Source: Pseudomonas yangonensis
GTDB lineage: Bacteria > Pseudomonadota > Gammaproteobacteria > Pseudomonadales > Pseudomonadaceae
DNA length: 64,000 nucleotides
Direction of reading: 5' to 3'
Assembly: GCF_009932725.1 (NCBI RefSeq)
Contig: NZ_BLJU01000003.1
Location: 372,001-436,000, forward strand
A program made the position numbers and the translations under genes. Below, piece after piece: positions 57,989-64,000 of this stretch (position 1 is its first letter; the number at the start of each line of letters is the position of its first letter). Under the pieces are notes generated by a model, which saw only the letters and a program-made list of their open reading frames with translations, made no database searches and was not told where the DNA came from.

Positions 57989-58083
57989 TTTATTATTTCG
58001 CCCACAGATCTATGTCATGGGCCGTTCTAGCTTGTTAGCACCAGCTCCTAGATTTTGCTAGCCATCTTTTGCAACTCGCAAAC

Positions 58084-58834
58084 CTACTCGTCTGTATCCG
58101 GTACGGGCGACGTTGTTAGGAATTCGAGTGGCTCATCCAGAGAGCTCGACCAGCGCAATCTGCCGACAGACTTCTCAAGTAACCTAGAATGGCTCGTGTA
58201 GATCACAGTAGGCGTACAGACCACACCTATAATCTGTGGGAAGCCCGAAAAGTCGAAATTGTCTCCTGCCCTCTGCGCGTTAAGCTGATCGATGATGCCT
58301 GACCAGTAATCAACGCCTCTATCCACCGTTGAAGCAGCATTACGAATAGCGTTGTGGGCGCCTTGGTCATACTCGCGCGCGTATGGGATGCTCTTGTAGG
58401 AGAAACCGGAAGAAGGGTGCTATTGAATGCGCCGATAGCGTCGATGTCGGTCAAAGCTCGGCCACAAACATCCAGTGTTTTCTGGCGGAGAGCTCGGGTG
58501 GGCTGGCCGCCCCAGCGGGTTTGGTCAATGACGTCCTGAAATAGGCCCTCGAACTTAATCGCTCGCGCGTTCGCTACCTGGCCTTGAATCCTTGAATCCT
58601 TGGGAACTGGAGCCAAGCCAGGAAGCCCATAGAGGCGGCCCACATGTCGATGCAAACGTAGTCGTCGATAATTTTTACCGGGGCTCCGTGAGCAAAGGGC
58701 CAGACTTCCCCTTTGAAGGCCATGCAGTTGCTGCTGAATGCCGCGAAGTTGTTGGGCGCTTGGAATTGCGGAAGGTGCTGCCTGATATCATTACAGACGT
58801 TTGTTCCCAGCTCTTCGCATGAGGGCGATCGCAA
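58084..58834 (-). pseudogene. Cargo gene broken by two frameshifts, product unknown
   Basis: Reading leftward from 58834, the frame runs to ...WLQFPRIQG and is thrown out by an 8-bp tandem duplication (TTGAATCC at 58584-58591 and 58592-58599). Removing one copy joins it to QVANARAIKFEGLFQ. A second shift near 58385-58400 is needed to reach the last segment, VDRGVDYWSGIIDQLNAQ and onward. The restored protein would be about 245 residues, of no family I know. Confidence 0.7.
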
Positions 58835-58907
58835 GAGCGCCTTCTCGAATGCAGTCGCGCTTCAGTACGGCTTTTGCCAGCCTAGCGGGCTAGGTGGATT
58901 GACTGCT

Positions 58908-58980
58908 CTAGCACGAGCTTTATAGGGGTTTATAGTTAATTATAGAGCGATTATAAAATCCTATTTTGGACGTCCGATTT
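58908..58980 (+). repeat. Cargo-flanking repeat, right copy, with four phased TTATAG-type boxes
   Basis: TTATAG at 58920, 58930 and 58940 and TTATAA at 58951 keep the same 10-10-11 spacing as at 18001-18073, in direct orientation. It lies about 110 bases inside the innermost TnsB-type site of the distal end. Confidence 0.8.
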
Positions 58981-58999
58981 GTCCTGAAACTGGTGGACT
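58980..58999 (+). repeat. Solitary IS3-type terminus abutting the right phased repeat
   Basis: TGTCCTGAAACTGGTGGACT and the following GGTAGTTAAGAGC match the reverse complement of the IS3 left end at 39694-39727 in 28 of 32 bases. It begins exactly where the phased repeat ends. Confidence 0.55.
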
Positions 59000-59088
59000 G
59001 GTAGTTAAGAGCTGCGGTTCTGCTACCCCGCTCCGGTAGTTGCCTCTCACCATTTATAGGCGGAACTCAGGGATGAGGGTAGGCTGAT

Positions 59089-59238
59089 ATTGTCAATCTA
59101 TGTTGTTCCAAGGTCGGTAATTTATTCGATGCGGCCATAGCCTTGTGTCAAACTATGTTACCGAAGTTGGCGACTAAGCCCTTGGTTTTTCTCAGTGTTT
59201 TCAAGGGGGCTTGTGTCAATCTATGTTGTTGCCGACCA
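59089..59238. repeat. Distal transposon end with three spaced TnsB-type sites
   Basis: TTGTGTCAATCTATGTT-like sites lie at 59211-59228, 59143-59159 and 59089-59105, inverted relative to those at the glmS end. The spacing is wide (68 and 54 bp), as at the left end of Tn7. The terminus is CCA at 59236-59238. Confidence 0.85.
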
Positions 59239-59243
59239 CCCGT
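59239..59243. repeat. Target-site duplication, distal copy (CCCGT)
   Basis: Identical to 9395-9399. It re-forms a 7-bp stem with the retained 3' arm of the old glmS terminator (hairpin 59239-59256, then CTTTT). Confidence 0.92.
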
Positions 59244-59270
59244 CCAGATGGACGGGCTTTTGCGTTTCTA

Positions 59271-60050
59271 TCACGCCGAAACGCCGCTCAGGTGCAGCTC
59301 TTCGGGACGCAGCGTAAGCACACGAACGCCTTCGCGGGTGACCGCCACGGTGTGTTCGAACTGCGCCGAGAGCTGGCCGTCGCAGGTCACCACCGTCCAG
59401 CCGTCGCGCAGGGTACGGACATCCGCCTTGCCCTGGTTGAGCATTGGCTCGATGGTGAAGGTCATGCCTTCGCGTAGCGTCAGGCCGGTGCCGGCTTTGC
59501 CCCAGTGCAGCACTTCCGGCGGCTCGTGCATTTCCCGGCCAATACCGTGGCCGCAGTAGTCGCGAACCACCGAATAGCCGTGGGCGCGAGCGTGTTGTTC
59601 GATGGCATGGCCGATATCGCCGAGGCGGGCGCCCGGCCTCACGGCTGCGATGCCCTTGCACATCGCTTCATAGGTCACTCGGGCGAGCTGACGAGCCTGG
59701 TCCGACACCTCGCCGATCAGGTAGGTCTTGCTCGAATCGGCGATGTAGCCGTTCTTTTCCAGGGTTATATCGAAATTCACCAGATCGCCGTCGCGCAGAA
59801 TTTCGTTTGCGCTGGGTACGCCATGGCACACCACTTCGTTGCGCGACGTGTTCATGGCGTAGGCGAAACCATACTGCCCCTTGCTCGCCGGACGCGCCTC
59901 GAGTTCCTCCACGATGTACTTATCCACAAGGTCGTTGACTTGCAGAGTGGACATGCCGAGCAGATCCAGGCGATCCAGATAGCCGAACACGGACGCGAGC
60001 AATCTGCCGGACTCCGCCATCAGGGCGATCTGTTCGGGCGTCTTGCTCAT
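59271..60050 (-). CDS. map: Methionine aminopeptidase, type I
   Basis: A 259-residue metalloprotease that removes the initiator Met. The five metal ligands are visible: two Asp in NFDITLEKNGYIADSSKTY, His in GIGREMHEPPEVLHWG, and Glu in TIEPMLNQG and QFEHTVAV. It is probably a second Map of the genome, since the main one usually neighbours rpsB; that part is inference. Before the transposon inserted it was convergent with glmS across their shared terminator. Its start overlaps the ParD-like gene by 4 bases. Confidence 0.93.
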   Translation of the reverse strand: MSKTPEQIALMAESGRLLASVFGYLDRLDLLGMSTLQVNDLVDKYIVEELEARPASKGQYGFAYAMNTSRNEVVCHGVPSANEILRDGDLVNFDITLEKNGYIADSSKTYLIGEVSDQARQLARVTYEAMCKGIAAVRPGARLGDIGHAIEQHARAHGYSVVRDYCGHGIGREMHEPPEVLHWGKAGTGLTLREGMTFTIEPMLNQGKADVRTLRDGWTVVTCDGQLSAQFEHTVAVTREGVRVLTLRPEELHLSGVSA

Positions 60051-60259
60051 GAGGCGTCCGCCATACGCGGCGGTACCGCCACGCCGGCCGCGCGCATCTC
60101 GGCGGCCATCACCTCATTAAAGCTCAGTGTCGGGTTCATCTCGCAGAGCATGCCGATGCGAATCCAGAAGCCTGCCTGGGCATTGATGGAACGGCCCGAG
60201 ACGCTGCTCGCCCGGCGGATCTGGTCATGCAGCTCGTCATCGATATTGACGATACCCAT
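60047..60259 (-). CDS. ParD-like ribbon-helix-helix protein
   Basis: A 70-residue protein (MGIVNIDDELHDQIRRASSV then SGRSINAQAGFWIRIG), with the strand-helix-helix layout of ParD-type antitoxins. No ParE toxin is adjacent; instead it is coupled to map through an ATGA overlap. The start at 60259 was chosen over an upstream in-frame one by comparison with short ParD-like proteins. It may autoregulate the two-gene unit. Confidence 0.75.
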   Translation of the reverse strand: MGIVNIDDELHDQIRRASSVSGRSINAQAGFWIRIGMLCEMNPTLSFNEVMAAEMRAAGVAVPPRMADAS

Positions 60260-60420
60260 GCTGATTTCCTTTATATGTTTCGTATATGAAGCGTATATAA
60301 ACATGTATCGGTTCAGTTCGCCAGCGGGGGCAAGTGGGGCCCTCTCATCCCTTACACTGTGCGTCCGCCCGCCAGGCATTTTGGCAGGCGCACCCCTGAC
60401 AGGCTGGAACGGGAGAACGG

Positions 60421-60651
60421 ATGAAGCGCGCAGATGTGAAACGCAGAACGGCCGAGGGCGTTCTATTCGACACCCAGATCATGGCCAATCCGGCCAATAC
60501 GGCTGAGTGGATCGTGTTTTTCAAGAAAGATGCCGGACGCAGCTTCTTTCTGGTGGATGAAACCGAGCAGGTAGAAACCTTTGCCAGTCTGGATGAGCTG
60601 GTGCCGGAGCTGCGGATTCTGGGTATCAAGCGGGTCGAGGTGCAGCTCTGA
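60421..60651 (+). CDS. Conserved hypothetical small protein
   Basis: A 76-residue protein (WIVFFKKDAGRSFFLVDETE followed by an acidic helix and IKRVEVQL) with an alternating strand-helix pattern. It looks like a small Pseudomonas core protein of unknown role. The ATG follows GGAACGGGAGAACGG. No neighbour suggests a function. Confidence 0.65.
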   Translation: MKRADVKRRTAEGVLFDTQIMANPANTAEWIVFFKKDAGRSFFLVDETEQVETFASLDELVPELRILGIKRVEVQL

Positions 60652-60872
60652 GCAGTTGCTCACAGTTGCCGTGGATCAACATGTGGATATCCTCGTGATA
60701 CCTGGCTGTAGGCCTTATAGATAGGGGCTTTTAGCGACTTGTACAGAAACTGTTCGCTAACATTCAGGTTGTCCACAGAGCGTTTGGATAAAAGGCTGGT
60801 TATCTTGTTGATAAGTGGCCGAAGGCCTTGTCTGGCAGGGCTTTCAGCGAACTGTACGGTTTCTCGCCAGGC
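60652..60872. other. Intergenic region with DnaA-box-like motifs
   Basis: About 220 bases without a gene. They hold TGTGGATAT (near 60681), TTGTCCACA (near 60768), GGATAAAA and a TTATC-N5-GATAA palindrome, all near matches to the DnaA consensus TTATCCACA. A titration or replication-linked role is possible but unproven. Confidence 0.35.
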
Positions 60873-61628
60873 TCAGCGGCTGCCGGGACGGTAGAGATGG
60901 CGATGAGTGGCGTCATAAAGCGTCGACTCGGCAAACGCACCGGGATCCAGTACCCGCCCGACAAGGATAAGGGCCGTGCGGCGAAAGCCCTTGGCGGCGA
61001 CTTTCTCCTCGATATCGGCCAGGGTGCCCACCACCCAGTCCTGATCCGGCCAACTGGCTCTGTGGATAACGGCAATGGGGCAGTCGGCGCCATAGTGCGG
61101 CAGCAGTTCGCTGACGATAGCCGGCAGTTGGCGTACACCGAGGTGGATGGCCATGGTTGCGCGGTGCCTGGCCAGGTCATGCAGCTGTTCGCCCTCGGGC
61201 ATTGGCGAGGTGGTGCCATAGCGGGTGAGGATCACCGTCTGGGCGATACCCGGCAGCGTCAGCTCGGATTCCAGCAGCGCCGCGCAGGCGGCGGTGGCGG
61301 TGACGCCGGGAATGATTTCGAAGGGAATGCCCAGGGCACGCAGTTCGCGAATCTGCTCGCCGATGGCGCCGTATAGCGAAGGGTCGCCGGAATGCACTCG
61401 CGCTACATCCTGGCCACGCGCATGGGCCTGATGCAGCAGGGTGACGATTTCTGCAAGATTCAGCTCGGCGGTATTCACTACCTGTTCGGCGCTGTGGCCT
61501 TGCAGCACCGCTTCGGGCACCAGCGAGCCGGCATAAAGGATCACCGGGCAGCTGCGGATCAGGCGCTGGCCCTTGACGGTAATCAGCTCGGGGTCGCCGG
61601 GGCCGGCGCCGATAAAGTAGACGGTCAT
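60873..61628 (-). CDS. cobM: Precorrin-4 C11-methyltransferase
   Basis: A 251-residue AdoMet-dependent enzyme of aerobic cobalamin synthesis that methylates C11 of precorrin-4. The N-terminus MTVYFIGAGPGDPELITVKG is the tetrapyrrole methylase signature. LYAGSLVPEAVL, VARVHSGDPSLYGAI and the late AKGFRRTALILVG are conserved blocks. It starts 4 bases inside the end of cobE, so the two are coupled. Confidence 0.93.
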   Translation of the reverse strand: MTVYFIGAGPGDPELITVKGQRLIRSCPVILYAGSLVPEAVLQGHSAEQVVNTAELNLAEIVTLLHQAHARGQDVARVHSGDPSLYGAIGEQIRELRALGIPFEIIPGVTATAACAALLESELTLPGIAQTVILTRYGTTSPMPEGEQLHDLARHRATMAIHLGVRQLPAIVSELLPHYGADCPIAVIHRASWPDQDWVVGTLADIEEKVAAKGFRRTALILVGRVLDPGAFAESTLYDATHRHLYRPGSR

Positions 61629-62071
61629 GCGGGTTCTCTATCGAATATGGCCAGCGCGCAGGTGGCCCTGGCGCTGCGGGTTTTCTCGCCGAGCCGGCGC
61701 GGCGCTGTGCCTATCTTTGCCGCCAGCGCCAGGGCACAAGGCTCGGCTACGGCGGGGCTGCCGGCGGTGGCTTGGCTAAGGGCGCTTGCGCCTGTCGGCG
61801 TCTGATAGCCAGCCAGTTGCTCGGGCGAGAAGAACACCAGCTCCAGACCCAGATGTTCGGCCAGGCCGTGCAAGCCGGCTTCGTCGCGTTTGTGGGCGAT
61901 GCTGGCCAGGCCCGCGAGATTGTCCACCGTCAGCTCATGCCGAGCCAAGCTGTGGATAAGCAGTTCGAGCAGCTCGTCCCGGCTGCAGCCGCGGCGGCAA
62001 CCCAGCCCGGCGACGATCTGTGTCGGTGAGGCGGATGGGTGGTCGGAGGCAGTCGGCAACATGAGTGGCAT
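61625..62071 (-). CDS. cobE: CobE / CbiG C-terminal-type cobalamin synthesis protein
   Basis: A 148-residue protein with the CbiG C-terminal/CobE pattern (IVAGLGCRRGCSRDELLELL, LASIAHKRDEAGL, FFSPEQLAGYQTPTG). Its role in B12 synthesis is supportive and not fully defined. A longer open frame continues upstream through the riboswitch, but the compact start MPLMLPTASDH (62071, or 62062) fits the family. Confidence 0.85.
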   Translation of the reverse strand: MPLMLPTASDHPSASPTQIVAGLGCRRGCSRDELLELLIHSLARHELTVDNLAGLASIAHKRDEAGLHGLAEHLGLELVFFSPEQLAGYQTPTGASALSQATAGSPAVAEPCALALAAKIGTAPRRLGEKTRSARATCALAIFDREPA

Positions 62072-62164
62072 TCGGGCTGAGCGGTGGCGTAGCTCATCAT
62101 GGCACCTGCCAGCGGTCAACCGCGATTGACCGGCCGCCGCGGCCTGCGTAGCCTTCTCGCTTTC

Positions 62165-62330
62165 GAGGTTCTTCCCGGCAAACAGTCGGGGAGCTAAGAG
62201 GGAACAGGGTCGATGCCCTGGCTGCCCCCGCAACTGTAAACGGTCGCAACTCCTTCGATACACCACTGCCTCAAGCGGGAAGGTGAAGGACGCACAGCGT
62301 GCAGACCGTGAGCCAGGAGACCTGCCTCGA
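62165..62330 (+). promoter_or_regulatory. Cobalamin riboswitch upstream of cobW
   Basis: In the correct order the region shows GGGAACAGGGTCG, GCCCCCGCAACTGTAAACGG, then CCACTGCC with AAGGTGAAGG, and GTGAGCCAGGAGACCTGCC (B12-box core). It lies about 110 bases before cobW and should repress cobW-cobN when adenosylcobalamin is plentiful. Confidence 0.92.
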
Positions 62331-62438
62331 CTGACCAGCCACTTGCTCGGACGGGGTGATCCGACGCGGCCAGCATGCCTCTGCGTGCCCGCCTGCGCGT
62401 ACCCGTCCGCCGAACTTACCGACGCCACGGGGCCTTCC

Positions 62439-63488
62439 ATGAAAACCCTCGCCAAACTGCCTGTCACCATCGTCACCGGTTTTCTCGGTGCCGGCAAAAC
62501 CACGCTGCTGCGCCATCTGCTGGCCAATGCCGGCGGCCGCCGTATCGCGGTGATCGTCAACGAGTTCGGCGAGCTGGGTATCGATGGCGAGATCCTCAAG
62601 CAATGCTCAATCGGCTGCAGTGAGGAGGAAGCCAATGGCCGCGTCTTCGAGCTGGCCAACGGCTGCCTGTGCTGCACCGTGCAGGAGGAGTTCTTCCCGG
62701 TGATGCGCGAGCTGGTAGCGCGCCGTGGCGACCTCGACCATATCCTCATCGAAACCAGCGGCCTGGCACTGCCGAAGCCGTTGGTGCAGGCCTTCAACTG
62801 GCCGGAAATCCGCAACGCCTGCACCGTCGATTCGGTGATTACCGTGGTCGACAGCCCGGCGGTAGCTGCCGGCACCTTCGCTGCCTTCCCCGACCGGGTG
62901 GACGAGCAGCGCAAGCTCGACCCCAATCTCGACCACGAGTCGCCGCTGCATGAACTGTTCGCTGACCAGCTGGCGAGCGCCGACCTGGTGATCCTCAACA
63001 AGGCCGACCTGCTCGATGCCGAGGCGTTGGCCGCGGTGCGCGCCGAGGTGGCCGAGGAACTGCCGCCGGCGGTGAAGGTAATCGAGGCGCACGGCGGCGA
63101 GCTGCCGCTGGACGTGCTGCTGGGTCTGAACAGCGAAACCGAGCTGCATATCGACAGCCGCCGCACCCATCACGACGATGAAGATGACGACCACGATCAC
63201 GAGGAGTTCGACTCGTTCCACGTGGAACTACCCGAAGCCGAGGAGGCGCGCCTGCTAACCGCCCTGAAGGCCGCGGTGGCCAAGCACGGCATCCTGCGGG
63301 TGAAAGGCTTCGCGGCAATCCCTGGCAAACCCATGCGCCTTCTGGTGCAGGGTGTCGGCCAGCGCTTCGACCGCCACTTCGACCGCGCCTGGCAGGCCGA
63401 CGAGCCGCGCCTGAGCCGCCTGGTAGTGATCGGCCAGCAACTCGACCGCGCGGCCATCGAGGCCGAGCTGAAGGCGGCGCTGGCCTGA
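62439..63488 (+). CDS. cobW: CobW-type GTPase metallochaperone
   Basis: A 349-residue G3E-family GTPase. P-loop GFLGAGKTT is near residues 14-22, with the metal-binding CLCC motif (GCLCCTVQEE) near 75, NKAD at the G4 position, and a His/Asp-rich segment (DDEDDDHDHEE) near 245-260. It supplies or channels metal, probably cobalt, to CobN. The ATG at 62439 was chosen because the frame upstream runs through the riboswitch. Confidence 0.92.
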   Translation: MKTLAKLPVTIVTGFLGAGKTTLLRHLLANAGGRRIAVIVNEFGELGIDGEILKQCSIGCSEEEANGRVFELANGCLCCTVQEEFFPVMRELVARRGDLDHILIETSGLALPKPLVQAFNWPEIRNACTVDSVITVVDSPAVAAGTFAAFPDRVDEQRKLDPNLDHESPLHELFADQLASADLVILNKADLLDAEALAAVRAEVAEELPPAVKVIEAHGGELPLDVLLGLNSETELHIDSRRTHHDDEDDDHDHEEFDSFHVELPEAEEARLLTALKAAVAKHGILRVKGFAAIPGKPMRLLVQGVGQRFDRHFDRAWQADEPRLSRLVVIGQQLDRAAIEAELKAALA

Positions 63489-63493
63489 GTGAT

Positions 63494-63555
63494 TGTGGGA
63501 GGGGCTTTAGCCGCGACCCGGTTCGCTGCCAGTCGCGGCTAAAGCCCCTCCCACA
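63494..63555. repeat. REP-type extragenic palindrome
   Basis: Two long arms (63494-63517 and 63532-63555) built on TGTGGGAGGGGCTTTAGCCG and its complement form a near-perfect hairpin between cobW and cobN. This is the common Pseudomonas REP sequence and may act as a mild terminator or mRNA stabiliser. Confidence 0.85.
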
Positions 63556-63563
63556 GAACGACT

Positions 63564-64000
63564 ATGCACCTCCTGCGCACCCAGCCCGGCGCCCAACTGC
63601 CGGCCGACAGCATCGCCGACCTCGGCCAGACCCCGGCCGAGCTGGTGATCCTGTGTACGGGTGATTCGCACCTCTCACTGTTGGCCGAAGCGGCACGGCA
63701 ACTGCCGGACGACTACCCCAGCTTGCGCCTGGCCAGCCCGGCGCAGCTGAACAACAACGCCTCGGTGGACTACTACGTCGAGCAGGTGCTGCAGCATGCC
63801 AAGGTCATCCTGATCTCGGTGCATGGCGGCGTCAGCTACTGGCGCTATGGGGTCGAGCGCCTGGTTGAGCTGGGTGCGCGCGGCGCCACGGTGATCATGG
63901 TCCCGGGTGACGACAAGCCCGACCCGGAGCTGAGCGCCCTCGGCAACGTCGCTGAGGAAGACAGCCAGCGCCTCTGGCAATACCTGCGCCAGGGCGGGCT
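63564..64000 (+). CDS. cobN: Cobaltochelatase subunit CobN, N-terminal part (partial)
   Basis: The frame starts MHLLRTQPGAQLPADSIADL and runs off the right edge after about 145 codons. AKVILISVHGGVSYWRYGVE is the CobN N-terminal signature. CobN is the large subunit that inserts cobalt into hydrogenobyrinate diamide with CobS and CobT. It follows cobW and the riboswitch. Confidence 0.93.
   Translation, partial: MHLLRTQPGAQLPADSIADLGQTPAELVILCTGDSHLSLLAEAARQLPDDYPSLRLASPAQLNNNASVDYYVEQVLQHAKVILISVHGGVSYWRYGVERLVELGARGATVIMVPGDDKPDPELSALGNVAEEDSQRLWQYLRQGG

Noticed and set aside
61625..63166. A 513-residue reverse-strand reading frame across cobE, the riboswitch and cobW
   Set aside because: Only the last ~148 codons match CobE. 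The upstream part is the antisense of cobW and runs through the riboswitch, so it is a high-GC shadow.

Overview
The window is from a Pseudomonas-type gammaproteobacterial chromosome. Its two flanks are high-GC housekeeping DNA. The left flank (1-9.4 kb) carries the end of the atp operon (atpH tail, atpA, atpG, atpD, atpC), glmU, a LysE-family exporter, a DeoR-family regulator and glmS. The right flank (59.2-64 kb) carries map with a ParD-like gene, cobM-cobE, a cobalamin riboswitch, cobW and the start of cobN.

Between the flanks lies a complete 49,839-bp Tn7-like transposon (9400-59238). It sits exactly 25 bp downstream of the glmS stop codon and is flanked by a perfect 5-bp target duplication, CCCGT (9395-9399 and 59239-59243). 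Its ends share TGG...CCA termini and TnsB-type repeats built on TTGACACAA: three 20 bp apart at the glmS-proximal end, three widely spaced at the other. Removing the element restores a perfect glmS terminator hairpin, which the insertion has split; the element carries its own terminator just inside the glmS-proximal end. The transposition genes are tnsA, tnsB, tnsC and two different full-length TniQ/TnsD-type target selectors, with no TnsE recognised.

The cargo (18-59 kb) is bounded by two imperfect direct copies of a ~73-bp element holding four helically phased TTATAG boxes (18001-18073 and 58908-58980). The first half (18-38.4 kb) looks like a defence or genome-conflict island. It holds a 2085-aa STAND-type NTPase with a predicted nuclease N-terminus and a small partner, a 1276-aa protein ending in a PD-(D/E)XK-like motif, a SIR2-like DUF4917 protein paired with a PD-(D/E)XK-like protein, an HTH / ImmA-IrrE peptidase / PIN-like trio, and a compact unrecognised set made of a BpsA-like methyltransferase, an adenylate-kinase-like NTPase and two paralogous 'FWG' proteins. 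The last set is the best candidate for an undescribed system.

The second half (39-56 kb) is a metal and outer-membrane module: a DUF2790 protein, an OprO/OprP-type porin, a LysR regulator, two OprD-family porins, a frameshifted MerR/CadR-type regulator, a PtrA-like small protein, a CzcRS-like two-component system and a CzcCBA efflux pump. It is bounded by a second pair of short direct repeats (about 38.43 and 56.60 kb) and littered with IS3-type remnants. An ISL3-family element with a perfect 8-bp target duplication, but a frameshifted transposase, and a doubly frameshifted pseudogene lie next to the distal transposon end.

Functions are assigned by reading motifs and recalling families; no database search was run.
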